Shown here: positions 12,573-25,000 of the stretch, one piece after another
Layout: every line of letters starts with the position of its first letter
Position numbering within the stretch: the first letter of the stretch is position 1
Assembly (NCBI GenBank): GCA_030762175.1
Contig: CM060833.1
Location: forward strand, 167,228,501 to 167,292,500
Source of the DNA: Metallyticus violacea
Lineage: Eukaryota; Arthropoda; Insecta; Mantodea; Metallyticidae
Direction: 5' to 3'
DNA: 64,000 nt
The notes under the pieces: generated by a model
Databases searched by the model: none
Seen by the model: only the letters and a program-made list of their open reading frames with translations
Told to the model about the DNA's origin: nothing
Position numbers and translations under genes: made by a program

Positions 12573-12777
12573 TAGAGCAGGGTTTTTGCTGTTAGAACAT
12601 CATGCTTATTTTCTAGGAATAGCTCCCAGTGCCTTTAGGTTCTTCCCAAAATTGAAAAAAAAAATCTTTCAGGGAGAAAATTTTCTTCAGATTATGAAGA
12701 ATACAAATCAGTGTTTGCAGATGTTGGACAACTCATTTTCCAGGAAATTTAAAATGAGAGCATCATTGCAACAACGA

Positions 12778-12778
12778 C

Positions 12779-12818
<40 letters not shown>
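12778..12818. repeat. (GAT)n microsatellite
   Basis: About 13 GAT units immediately followed by a short GTT run; adjoins the SINE tail on its right. Confidence 0.95.
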
Positions 12819-13077
12819 TTGTTGTTGTTTTAGTCATGTTTTTCCTCTGAGGTATCACAGGTAATGGATATATGAGATAAAATTATTGATTCGCAAAGAA
12901 CTTTTTTAAAGGAATAAGCAATCCAGTCTAAGTTTCCAGCATTTGCCATTTATGAGAACTGAGGAAAACCTGAAAAAAACCTCCGTCAGAGAGGAAGATC
13001 CTGGTGGGAACTGAACCCCAGACCTTCAACTTCATTCACAAGTCTGTACCTAAATGACCTCGGCCACCTGTGGTGAT
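12819..13077 (-). repeat. tRNA-derived SINE, family A
   Basis: Minus-strand copy of the family whose head reads GGCCGAGGTCATTTAGGTAC and whose body carries GGTTTTCCTCAGTTCTCATA. Diverged, with its 3' tail abutting the GAT microsatellite. Confidence 0.75.
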
Positions 13078-14213
13078 ATCAGAAGAAGAACACCAGTCTT
13101 CAAGGTGAAAAAGCTGAAAAGTGAAATAAAACCATAAATGTAAAATTCACCAGAAATGGATCAGGGGAGCAGAGGAATCAACACTCACACGCTACATGCT
13201 CTTGGGCATAGAACAATTTACAAATCATTACAAATAGTTTATATTGATAACACAATGTTCCAATGAATGATCATATTTAGAAACAATGTGAGTAGAGTCT
13301 TGATTGGAGGAAGAGCATTTTCAGCATTTAATATAGAAAAAGTAAACTCCAAGATATACTCTATATTTAGGATGTGTTAAAATGAATGCAATTAAATTTA
13401 ATTATGCTGTATTAACCTCAAAAGCAGTTCTCTTATGTGCAGAATCAGAAGACGTCAAGGCAGTGGGATGCAGGGACTGCTTGTGAAGAAAAGTTATTAA
13501 TGTTAACAATGGAATAAGTATTATTTACAAGAGTAATAAGAGTTTTAACAACAAGTTCTGTGTAATATTCTTTTTAAATAATTTGTACATTGTTTAGGCC
13601 ATAATAAAAATTACATGCATTATTTTTGCTCAAAATGCATGCTACAATGTATTTATAATAATGTTGGTGTGTGTAACAAAGTTGCATATAAAGCATATAT
13701 TATTTTTTGCAATATTTTATTTTTTTATTTTAAAATACTTTAAATAAAAATACTGAATAAATTACTAACTAATCTGTCAAATTCCTTTCTATGACATATC
13801 ACATTCAATAACTATAAAAAATGTATATGTGGCATGAACAATAATAATTCTGTTTACACATTATGAAGAATTGATTACATATAATTCTGATTTTAATTTC
13901 TGTATGCATATAATCGCAACTGTTTATTTCAACAACAGTATGTAGAGAGAGAAATTTTTGTTATATTTTCCAGTATACATAGCAATCAGAAAGATATTAA
14001 TTGTGTGCATTTTACAACCATCTTTTGTGGGTTATGGTGCATGGCCAGTATATTCTGTTGGCATAAGGGTATCTATTTCTTGGCAGAATAATAAAATAAA
14101 AAATGTTATTATATTTTCGGATTTTATTATAAGTTTACAACATGAAGAAAAAGAAATATGTCTATTCATGCTCTTGTTGCATCTCTTGTTAACAATCAAA
14201 TACTATCTTTTAC

Positions 14214-14215
<2 letters not shown>
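13078..14215. other. No gene seen
   Basis: AT-rich DNA; an 86-codon open frame near 13958-14218 has no recognisable similarity and ends in the following microsatellite. Confidence 0.45.

Positions 14216-14271
<56 letters not shown>
14216..14271. repeat. (GAT)n microsatellite, ~18 units
   Basis: Uninterrupted GAT/ATG run. Confidence 0.97.
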
Positions 14272-14440
14272 TAAACTTAGTACCTCTCTTTCTACTCATA
14301 AATTCCAAAAATCAGTTATGACATCAGAGAATAAAATAGTAACTAACATTTTCAATTAAATGTATTTACGAAGCTGTTGACAATGGAGTGGTATATATAT
14401 AAACAATGTACTAAAATTTGTTCACACTGACTCCATTCAC

Positions 14441-15010
14441 TTACATAAAAATTGGACATATGTTTCCGGAGTGATCCCTTTCATCTTCAGCCTGTAGACA
14501 AACTGTTGTTAGAAGTGGCGCGGTTGGGTCTCTTGATGTTCTTGTGGCAGCATCTGTTGGTTCTATTAGGAACTTGCTGAGTTTGTCCATTGAATTCACT
14601 AAGTTTTCCTTGTTTTTGTATTGAAAAATTTTTCCCAAGTGGAAAGTTCTATTGCGTTGTGAAGTTGTTTCAGTAGATTTGTCTCTGGCTTAATTTCTCG
14701 ACTTTTATTCCAATAGTGCACTGCTATCGCTGATTTATCAAATTTTTTAAGCAAATATTTCTAAAGTGTTCTTTTTTCTGGATTTTCAAATTCTTCTTTG
14801 TTTTTCCAATGTATTTTTTATCGCACTCTGTACATTTTATTTCATAAATATCTGACTTTTGTTCTGTTGGCATGTTGTCCTTTACTCTGCAACCTAATGA
14901 GTTCTTTACATTAAAATTGTTCTTTGGGACTAACATAATTCCTTGTGCTTTGAATATTTGTTTGAATTTATTCTGGTAAATTGCGTGGTACGTGAAACTT
15001 TTGAATTTGT
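14441..15010 (-). pseudogene. GIY-YIG endonuclease domain, Penelope-like, minus-strand arm
   Basis: The open frame covers KFKQIFKAQGIMLVPKNN, the linker with GCRVKDNMPTEQ, then SDIYEIKCTECDKKYIGKT, which is the GIY-YIG core in Penelope elements (Y-E-I ... Y-I-G-x-T), and a basic KKNLKIQKKEHFRN helix. The frame then breaks, and the C-terminal part (WEKFFNTK in the other arm) is only reached by changing frame. Confidence 0.75.
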
Positions 15011-15054
15011 AAAATTTGTAAAAAAAATAGAAGATTACATTGCTGATATTGGCA

Positions 15055-15640
15055 CAGCCACTCATCAACTGGAAGAAAAAAAAATACAAATTCAAAAGTT
15101 TCACGTACTACCCAATTTACCACAATAAATTCAAACAAATATTCAAAGAACAAGGAGTTATGTTAGCCCCAAAGAACAATTTTAATGTAAAGAACTTATT
15201 AGGTTGCAGAGTAAAGGACAACATGCCAACAGAACAAAAGTCAGATATTTATGAAATAAAATGAACAGAGTGCGATAAAAAATACATTGGAAAAACAAAG
15301 AAGAATTTGAAAATCTAGAAAAAAGAACACTTTAGAAATATTTGCTTAAAAATTTGATAAATCAGTGATAGCAGTGCACTATTGGAATAAAAGTCGAGAA
15401 ATTAAGCCAGAGACAAATCTACTGAAACAACTTCACAACGCAATAGAACTTTCCACTTGGGAAAAATTTTTCAATACAAAAACAAGGAAAACTTAGTGAA
15501 TTCAATGGACAAACTCAGCAAGTTCCTAATAGAACCAACAGATGCTGCCACAAGAACATCAAGAGACCCAACTGCCACTTCTAACAACAGTTTGTCTACA
15601 GGCTGAAGATGAAAGGGATCACTCCGGAAACATATGTCCA
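15055..15640 (+). pseudogene. GIY-YIG endonuclease domain, Penelope-like, plus-strand arm
   Basis: Mirror copy of the minus-strand arm. It reads KFKQIFKEQGVMLAPKNN and SDIYEIK, then a TGA replaces the first Cys codon of the C-x2-C, and a TAG interrupts NLKI-KKEHF. Further frames give STWEKFFNTKTRKT at the domain end. Non-functional. Confidence 0.75.
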
Positions 15641-15706
15641 ATTTTTATGTAAGTGAATGGAGTTAGTGTGAACAAATTTTAGTACATTGGTTATAACTAA
15701 CATTTT

Positions 15707-17559
15707 TTTGTTAAAATATTTGGTAAATCTGGTGTAAGTTTGATAGAAAAAATTGCACAATTAAGTTTTTTCCCCTTAGTCCCATTTTTCTAAAGTCAAC
15801 AAATATTCACCCTCATAATTTGATTCTGCCATTGGCAAGGTATTACCATTTCACTAGTATCCTAATGAAAATAGCCAAAATTGTCATTTACTTAAGTTAA
15901 ATGCAAATGTAAACAATGAATATGTATTGCTTATCTGTTCAGCAAATCATTTATTGACTGCTTACACTTTTCCGTTTTCTACTACTGCCCAGTTAATTCA
16001 TTAGGACTGAAATATGTCCCAGAATGTGCATTTTTTAAAGTTTATAAACAAAAACATGCTTTTTTAATTTAAGTATATAATTTCAAAAGTTTTGAATTGA
16101 TCAAACATAATATTTCTTATTATATAAGTGTTATCATGTCAGGGAATGATCTTGATCCTACTAGTTTTAAAGTAAAATAAATAACAAAGCAACTTTTAGA
16201 TTGGATTGAGAAGAATAGGCTAAACATTAATACAGATAAAACTATACCAATACCTTTTCATAATAATCGAAATATAAATTTTCAGTGTCCAGTTATCAAA
16301 TACAGATGATGTAACTTGATTAAAGAAGCATTAGACTTCTGAATGAAGTAGAATGAATGTTATAAAAATATTGGCATAAAAATTTATTCCATATTCTGTA
16401 GTAATGTTCCTTTTTAGTTGTATGCAATGAGTTAAAGAAATGTATAGCAGTAACATATAGTATGTTTAAATAAATACATTATTTTTACAGTGAAGTTTTT
16501 TGCATGATAAGAAATATATGTCAAACATTGGAACTATTTAGGACATGCATGTATATGTAAGTATAGGTAAGAGAACATGTTCAAGTCATGTAAAAGCAAG
16601 TTTGTACTAGATTACATTATTTTATAGTTTCTTTCAAAGAATGTTGCCTCATTTTTTGCAGCATATTTATTTATATTTATTGAAAAGCTAATATAAAAAA
16701 TGAATACAAGAACTCTTTACCTATTTGGTCTTAACAAATACAATTTATTTGTTACCTACATAAGTTTCTTCACTAAATTTTAAATTAAACATAATTATTC
16801 ATATTCCAGTTTCTGAAATAAATTAAAATAATAACAACATATAGTACCCTCTGAGTAACATCTATGATCTTTGTCTTTGATTTGTCAGTAGTCTCCTATT
16901 GGAATTCAGAAGACAAGAGGTTCAACCACCACTTCAGGCACTTCTTTCACAGCATTAGAGTGTTCTCTTTGCATCTTTTCCATTTTCCTCATTATTGGTC
17001 TCTTTTAAGCTCCTTCTTTGTTCCAATTCTTGAGTTCATCTATCACTAATAAATTAATAAACTTTACATTTTCCAATTTCTCTTTAATTCAGAACAATAT
17101 TTGTTGATTTAAACATATTATATGAGTATCAAAATTTTAAAAGTAATTTATTAACCTATGAGACATTCATTTGTTAACCATCTACATCCATTAATTTTCC
17201 AACTTCATGCTGGGTGTCCCAAAATTAGATTGACAAACTTTGGGATAGAATTGATTATTGTTTTTAAAGAATTTTTGGTTAAGGAACCCAAGGGCTATAA
17301 GATGTTACATCTCACTACAATAAAGTTAATCACTATTTGAATGATTTTATCTGAAGAAGTTGGGGTAATCCAGTATGTGAAAATTAATAAATAAAGCCAA
17401 TAATAATTATTCATTTGACCCAAGAATACATAACAACAAAAACAAAATGTAATTGATACTTACTGAAGTTATAGTTCCATATATAATTTCTTACTGAAGT
17501 GTTAAATAAACATTCTGAAGTAAATAAGTACATAATTCCCATCTCAAAGCAGATGCTCA
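15707..17559 (+). other. Mostly featureless AT-rich DNA with a small LINE relic
   Basis: At about 16175-16310 a plus-strand frame reads QLLDWIEKNRLNINTDKTIP, which resembles the W-x-x-x-N-x-L-x-I-N-x-x-K-T segment after the catalytic YADD of non-LTR reverse transcriptases. Nothing else of the element is visible. The remainder holds no gene I can support. Confidence 0.35.
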
Positions 17560-18400
17560 TTTTGTAAATCTCTCAGACGCCAAGCATGTCCCTGATTACA
17601 TAAAGCTGCACTATCTATGCGTGCTACAAGATCTCCTGTGAAATTAACAGGAATTTGGTAAAAAAGGGACTTCATGTGTTTCCAAAAGACACCAAGAGGA
17701 TTGAGGTTAGGCAAACTCACTGGTGCTCACCCCAACCTATCCAATGATTGTCATATGACAACATATTTCATTGCAAAAGTGAGCTGGTGCCCATCATGTT
17801 GAAACCACATTATATTTCTGATATTGAGACATTTCCAGTAACTCGGGCAGAACTTCTCTCAAAAACACCAGTAGTTTGTTGTTGGTGCTGAGTCGTCACA
17901 GCAAAATATATGGTCCTATCAGAAATTAGTTTACAATCCCTGCCCACACATTGATACCAAAACTGAGCTGATATGACTGCAAAAATGTGGCATAGAATTT
18001 TTCAAAAACTCAAAACATGTAATTGTGAGAATTAAACAGTTTTCAAGTGTGAAGCATGCTTCATCCGTGAACATTATGTGTGTTGAAAAGTCTTGTTACT
18101 GCTCACTTACATGCAAATACCACAAACAAAATTGCCGTCATAGTGGGTAGTCACCTGGCATAGTAATTTGGATCTTTAGAAAATAAAACAATGTAACAGG
18201 TATTCCTGCAGAATTCTACTTAAGTTCAATTGTTGAGCTATAGCACAAACACTTGTAGAAGTATTTCCTCTATGCAACTCAGTACTGCTTCCTTGGCAGC
18301 AGGACTTCATTCAGATCGCCACTGCCCTTGACTTTCTGCTCGTCTATCTAATGTGCCCAGTTCACTTAGTCCGCGATCAATGCTAGCAAAGGTAGTGTGA
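17560..18400 (-). pseudogene. Tc1/mariner-class transposase relic, catalytic part
   Basis: Minus-strand fragments in shifting frames keep family order: MFTDEACF (first catalytic Asp, usual TDEARF), FNSHNY, GINVWAGIVN, FLIGPYILL, FLREVLPELLE, WAPAHF-like (second Asp region), then VNFTGDLVARIDSAAL near the C-terminus. Many stops and shifts. It is the type common in arthropods (DUF4817-linked). The N-terminal DNA-binding part is not recognisable. Confidence 0.68.
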
Positions 18401-21400
18401 TTTAAAATCATCTGTTCTAGTGAATCAGAATGCAGATTGATTCTTAAGGAAATGTTGCATTCTGGCAAAACCTTATATTGTACTTTAAATTACAACAGAT
18501 ATAATGTACATCTATCTTGCCTAAGCATGTTTTTAAATTAATATTCTGTTTATTGAGCCAGATATGGGTTTTACTTAGTATATCTTTTTTGAAGCATGTA
18601 TGCTTTTTTCTTTAAGTCTATTGCTAAAGTTGAGAACTTTCATAAAACATATGCCTTCCTCTCTTTGAAGTGTGTTGTGCAAATAAATTAAAAGATTTAA
18701 AATGCTTTCTCCATTAAATATGGCTAAGTTTTTCCCCTTATCTTCCAACATAGCCAATTTAGTCTGGACCACGAAGCAAATTCTTTCATGTTGTCCTTTG
18801 ATTCATTCAAGCATTGCTTAATGAAAAAACACTAAAATTGTAATTATAGGAGCTTGTTACTTAATTTTCAGTATTTGATGAATTAGGTATGTAATGTACA
18901 AATAGAATTGCAAATATTGCACACTGGAATGTAAATATCTCTCTCTCCACATACAAGTGTGTACATATATACTCCATTATACATTTTTACAAAACTGGAC
19001 GTGTGGTAATAATTTTGTGCTAGCAATTAATCAACTCTTGGATATGTTGACATTATTGTTAGATTGGCCGTATTGTAGTTATACTAATACCACTTACACG
19101 GTCGCTACATTCAAATGATTATGTTTCCTTAATCTACCAGTTTCTTCCTTGCAGAATGTTGCCACATCTCACAATCAAATCTGTATACTTTTATGATTCA
19201 TTTGATGTTATATCATAATGCAGTCCACTTCATTGCTCTAGTGTATTTTCTTCTTCCAAATTTACTTAACTTCCTGAAGATAAGCTAACCACTGTTGAAT
19301 GAAGTGTTAACCAGGCATGTACATAAAAAGATGTTTGATAATTGGATTTAATCAATACTATAAAAGAAGGATTTGGTAATCATTTTCTGGCTGTGGTATT
19401 ATTTACCCTAAGAAGTAAAATGTTAGATGCTAATGGATCTCAGATTTATTTGTGCTGACATCCATCAACCATATGCAATAATCCCTTATCAGCTTTGTAT
19501 GAGAAAATGTCAAATATATGCAAAGCAATTATAAAAATGGGAAGAAATTTATTAAAGTGTTCCTTTTGTATCAGAGAAAGAGAATCTTGATGAGCCTACC
19601 TATTTATTTATTCATTTATTTACACTGGCAGAGTTAAGGCCTTAGGTCTTTTCTTCCAGTGAATTATTCATAATAAAAATTGTATTAATAAATTAGGAAA
19701 GAAATTCTATAAATTCTATCATATCTTTTGTAACTCTATAATATTTAATCACTGTGTTATGAAATTCAGAAGGTTATTTTTGCCAATATAATAAAGCATG
19801 TTATTTTGTCATGTGGCAGATAGAAACACTAAACTTGTGAGATGTGGCAACATTTGTCTAATTACCTACTACTAGCTTTATATAAAACAAGGCTATGTAA
19901 ATATTGTAACAGTCTTCTTATGTCGATAATGTTGTTTTGATTCTTAGAGTTGTTCTCAGAGTTTCAAACTGGTACACAGAAGTTAATCTACATACAGCAG
20001 CCAGCTTTTAAAATAAACATTATTGTGTCAAGCATATATAAATGGAGCAAAAGTTTGTGAAATACATTACCATTATAAGCATATGTACATAAGTGGCCTT
20101 CTGTGTTTTTTCATCATTCATGGTGACCAGTTGCTTTTAGAGAGACAATAAAGAATAATGCAAAAAATATTGTACTGCAAATTGACCATTATTTTTAAAG
20201 CTGGTGCAGATGAATAAATGCTTTCAATGCAGTTATTAACACAAATAATTTATTTGAAGAAATGAATATGAATATAAGGCCTCTAGAATAGGAAAGGCAT
20301 ATATGTAATCATTTAGTTCTGAGAAAAAGTATGTTCAAACTTTTGCATTATTTTTCCTCCCATAGCAAGGAGTACATGCCAAGTGCAAAATTTTAGTTTT
20401 TATTTTTATCTCGATAATAAAGAATACTTTATAGAGTTTTCACTATACATAAGAGAAAAACAGCATCAACACTAAATTTAATGTAACTTAAAGTGTTATT
20501 ACATTATTAATAGAAGAACCTTTGAAAAAAAATAACTGCCATTTCTGAGAGTCATAGACTCAAAAGAGCAACCTAAATTGGTATATACGAGAATATAGGA
20601 TGTTTCTTAGCAAAGGACTTTTTGTTCTAGAATAGAATTAAAATCTACCTACTTACTGTCTTCCAGCCAGAAGGAATGTTTACTACAGTGGAGTGCAGGG
20701 GGACTATATAATTTGCATGACACACTATGCTTCAGTATGGCTGAGATGTGATGAACATATCTATTATAATAACATATATGATATTAGTATTAAGAGGACT
20801 GAGGGGTGGCTCAGGAGAAATTTGCATTGGGAGATCCCAGATTAAGTTCCTATGTTGCCGCAGTTTTTTCATAGTTTCCCCTTGTCACTTAGGCAATTAA
20901 TTCTGTTACAGAGTCAAAAGGATCAGGGCAATGTGGACTAATGTTGTGTTATAGTGCCTTGCACTTTGGAAAGGATTTGATTTGGCATCTAAAACAGAAG
21001 GGGCTTGAACAGCTTAAGATGGGAGGAGAGGCCATCAGTTTAGGGGTTAGGAAATATGTTAGGGACCTTGTCTGCATCTTTGCACTCATCACCTGCAGAC
21101 CCTAGTCATTTAGTGTCTCCTTTACCTCATTCGTCACTGCTGGTGGGTATAGGCACAAGAGCCAGCCATGAGCAAGGCTTAAGTGCTGAAATCATTTTTC
21201 TCTGCCCCAAACAATCCAATCCACAGCAGTTTTAGTATATTAGCAACTCATATGAAAGGAAGAACTATTTATGTGAAGCCCAGATGATAAGAGTGAATAT
21301 TAAGATGTGTGATGAGGAATCTAGATAGAAAACTGACCACTACTCTTACCCAATCAACAGAGCAAGCAGAGTTTCTTTCCCGCATGATATATAAAATAAG

Positions 21401-21736
21401 TAGTGCAAGAATTGCATAAGCAGCACATTCCTCTTAGGGCTGTTCTCATGGTTGGAACACAATACAATGCAAAAACTGTACAGTATGACTTCAAGATAGT
21501 ATGCATGCAAGCAAAGAACTGAAATAAATAACACTTCAATAAACAATATAACCCTCACAAAACAAACCAGATGGAACCATACAATGAAACTGACAGATAA
21601 TACAACCTTACAGAAGTAGATGGAAATAAAATCACACTGATTCTTTATTAATAATAAATATCTTTTTAAGACAGTCCGCTCATTGTCAGCATATGTGCTT
21701 ATATGCTTCCACTATTCTTATACTTCTCATTATGTA
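18401..21736. other. No gene seen
   Basis: AT-rich intergenic DNA. The stretch near 20795-21180 is less AT-rich and contains TTTTTTCATAGTTTCCCC, resembling a worn SINE body, but its head is unrecognisable, so it is not called separately. Confidence 0.4.
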
Positions 21737-22017
21737 GGTCCTGGTGGTGTAGTGGTAACCATACTTGCCTTCTAAACCCAAGATTGCGGATCTGGCCAGG
21801 ATCGATGCATTTTAGAGCATAAAAATCACAAGTATGGCTTCCTTTGGAAGGAAAGTAAAGCCATGTTGTACATTTATGGCATAAAAAAGAACCTCAGGTC
21901 TGTAAGAAGAGGTCTCTGAGCAAAATTAGTCAGCTTTTTCACACCCTGAATTGAATGAGATGCTGATGACCTGACATATTAAAGAGCACCCGAAAATAAA
22001 CAAATAAAAAAGAAAAA
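21737..22017 (+). repeat. tRNA-derived SINE, family B
   Basis: Second plus-strand copy of the 5737-6013 family with the same head (GGTCCTGGTGGTGTAGTGGT), a damaged B box (lost GGTTCGA), the AAAAAAGAACCTCAGGTC core and an AAATAAACAAATAAAA tail. Imperfect target duplications ATACTTCTCATTATG and ATACTTCTTATTAGA flank it. Confidence 0.83.
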
Positions 22018-25000
22018 TACTTCTTATTAGATTATGCTGTGTTGCATAAGGCTGAACATAATTTTCAATTAAAATGCCATTCTTTACTAAGGCCAATGAA
22101 CGAAAACACACAAGGGTGAAAGAAGAAAGTATGTAATATATGCTGCCTAAGGAAAGAAAAAGTGGAATGTGGTGAATATGCCTTTCCTATTTTACCTCAT
22201 ATGTGAACTGTACACTGAATTGCCCTATCAAAAAAAGAGAACACTTTCCTAAAATGCACTGTAAACGACGTATGACAAAAAAAAGACATGTTGGTACCTC
22301 TGAACTGTATTTCTTCAAGAAGAGAGACAAAGTTTCCATTGATGTTAGTGCCATAATCATAAAGACACACAGATTATAAAGCATAAACATGAAGGAAGAA
22401 GCTGAATCTGTAATTTTTTGTTATGACTGCAGCAATTCTTGAATATTTTATAAACATTCACTTTTCTTCACAGTCCATATGTTAACTCAACAACTATCAG
22501 TAAATACTACCTTAAGATAATTGACTTAGAGTAGTGTACCAGGTTGGAACAACTGCTGCTCTTATTGTCCACTAACTACATCTTTCAGAAGAAATAGACA
22601 TTCATAAGTTAAAGAAATTACTACAATATACATCTATGATAATTCAAAAATGTTTCTTTAATTACGCTAAGACAGTGGAATATGTTATATAAGGAAGAAA
22701 AAATACTTTGATATTGTCTCTCCATTATTTAAACAAATTAGTGCTATTGTAATACTTAGTATTTAACATTTGCTAACACTAATGAAACAGCATTCAACAA
22801 ATCAACTGTTATTCCTTCAATCCCACACAAGTTATTGGTAAAGTCTGAAATTAAGTTGCTTTACAGAAACTATAGCTAATTGTATAGTACTTCTGATCTT
22901 CTCACTTGCATAGTCTATTATTGCTGTTTCTGATGTTTCAGGAACTATTCATATTAAGAAATGCAGTTTCTATCACACAGGTTGCCTATTCTACCCTTCT
23001 GGAACCAAACTTTGTTCCATCATTTTTTTTTATTTCCTTGACAACAAATAGGTATACACTAATTTTATAAATAATCTGTATTCTGCTTTATATGGTGCTT
23101 TCTATGATAGAACTTTGTAAGAATGTAGAAGTTATAAAATGACAACCTGAAAATTATTTATACTTGAATACATTTTAGCTGCATTAAGTGTGATTCAATC
23201 TTTACCATTTCTTCAAACATTGTAAACCATAGGATTCACAATAATCACAATATTTTCTATGGTTACACTTATGCCTTAAAAATCACACTGATGGTCAAGG
23301 TTTCTATTTATTTTATCTCTGAATCAGCAGTGTTTATACCATGCATCCCACATGTGGGTCACAATGGCCAGCCAAATGACTAAATTCCTGGCACTATCAC
23401 TTTGTTCTCAAGGTTATATTTCATACCATTATGGTTGCATTGTATAACATGCACTCTTAAAATAAAAGTGACTTTATTATTATGTGTGAATTAAATTCAA
23501 TGCACAACCCCACAAGTTAACACCAGAATAAAGATTATTTGCATATAATGCTTATCTGAGAACAGAATATTGTAAAGCAGTATGTAGATAATTTATACAG
23601 AAATCTCCTGGTGTTCCGGTTCCACAAAGGGATACTGTAAGAGTTGTTCTTAGATTTAGGGAAACAGAGTTGATAAACAATAGAATTCCTAATTGAAAAG
23701 GATATATTCTAATGGATGAAATACATGATAATATTGCGGTTTCTCTAAGGAAATCTCCACATTGTGTATCACAGGAAACAGGCATTTCAAAAACTCAGCC
23801 CATAGAGTCGTTACTAAATTGAAACATGTACAGAATGTTTGTAGTTCAAGAATTACAAATAATTAACAACATAGGCAATTTCTCTAATTGGATTTTGCAG
23901 AATATTACTAATGCACAATTAATAATGTTTTCTGGTTAGGCTTGGTTTCATTTTATGGTTATGTTTATTCACAGAATCATAAAACAAGCAGAAAGTCTGT
24001 AATTAATTCACAAAGTTCCCTAGCACAATGAAAAATTGGTGTGTGATGATGATAATAGGTTTTATATTTTATCAATACTCTGTGAATTCTAAGAGGTATC
24101 ATATACAAATGCGCACACAATTTTAAATAACTATTTATTCAATAAAGAGAGATAACTGGATATTTTAAATAATATTCTGCCATAGCTTACACTGCCTATG
24201 ACTTTTTGCAGCCTCTAGGAGAGTTTTTTGATGACAGAATAATTTCTAGAGACTTAGGTTCTTTTGTTTCTCAAATCTTACTGTGTGCAACTATTATTTT
24301 TGGGAAACCATAAAAAATAGTGTCCATAGAAGTAACCCTCATATTATAGACAAACTAAAAGCCAGTGTAAAAAAATAAATTCAAAGAATTTTGGAAGCAG
24401 AATTTTTATGTGTAAATATAATTTTATCAGAAGATATCAGGAATGCCTGAATGCAGAGAGACACCACTTTCAACAAGGTTAGTTATTAATCAGTCATACA
24501 TGCATTTAATATATGGATAAAAGATGCTGAAATCCTGTCAGTTGGCTACTATGGCCTGTGCATGTACCCGAAGATTTATTGGGATGCATGGTAGATCTGA
24601 CTAGCTGAAATTCCCAAAAGCTAGAAAGAGAAAAAGAAATAGTTTACTTAATATCAGCTATGGAGTGCCTGCAAATTCACAGAATTTAAAAAGCAAGTAC
24701 AATTGGAGACACTTAAAATCTTAAGGGATCTTTGCTTTTTATTAGTATCAACACATTGCTCAGAACTACAGAAATGCAATATTATATTTGGAAAAAGAAT
24801 TACTTTAGAAAAAGATAGTCAGGAATAAAAATTATTCATCCAAAACATTACTGAAACTCATTTCCATAAATATTAACTGCCTGTAAAAATGGAAATCTCT
24901 TTCAGCTTTCAAAAAACTGTGATATATATAGAATATGTACCATATGACTATGACATGTTGAATTAAAAGGAATAAAAGTATGAGTACCATTCTAAGACTA

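Larger units (their letters stand above)
14353..15693. mobile_element. Head-to-head pair of Penelope-like elements (5'-truncated palindrome)
   Basis: Two copies of the same ~600-bp 3' part of a Penelope-like retroelement lie in opposite directions: minus-strand copy 14404-~15010 and plus-strand copy ~15085-15689, separated by about 75 bp. Each encodes the C-terminal GIY-YIG endonuclease region (SDIYEIK...CDKKYIGKTKKNLKI...KEHFRNI). The arms are near-identical, with point changes (one copy has stops where the other reads CTEC and IQKKEH). The whole is bracketed by the 13-bp direct repeat TAACTAACATTTT (14340-14352 and 15694-15706), so it behaves as a single insertion. The reverse-transcriptase part is missing from both. 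Confidence 0.85.
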
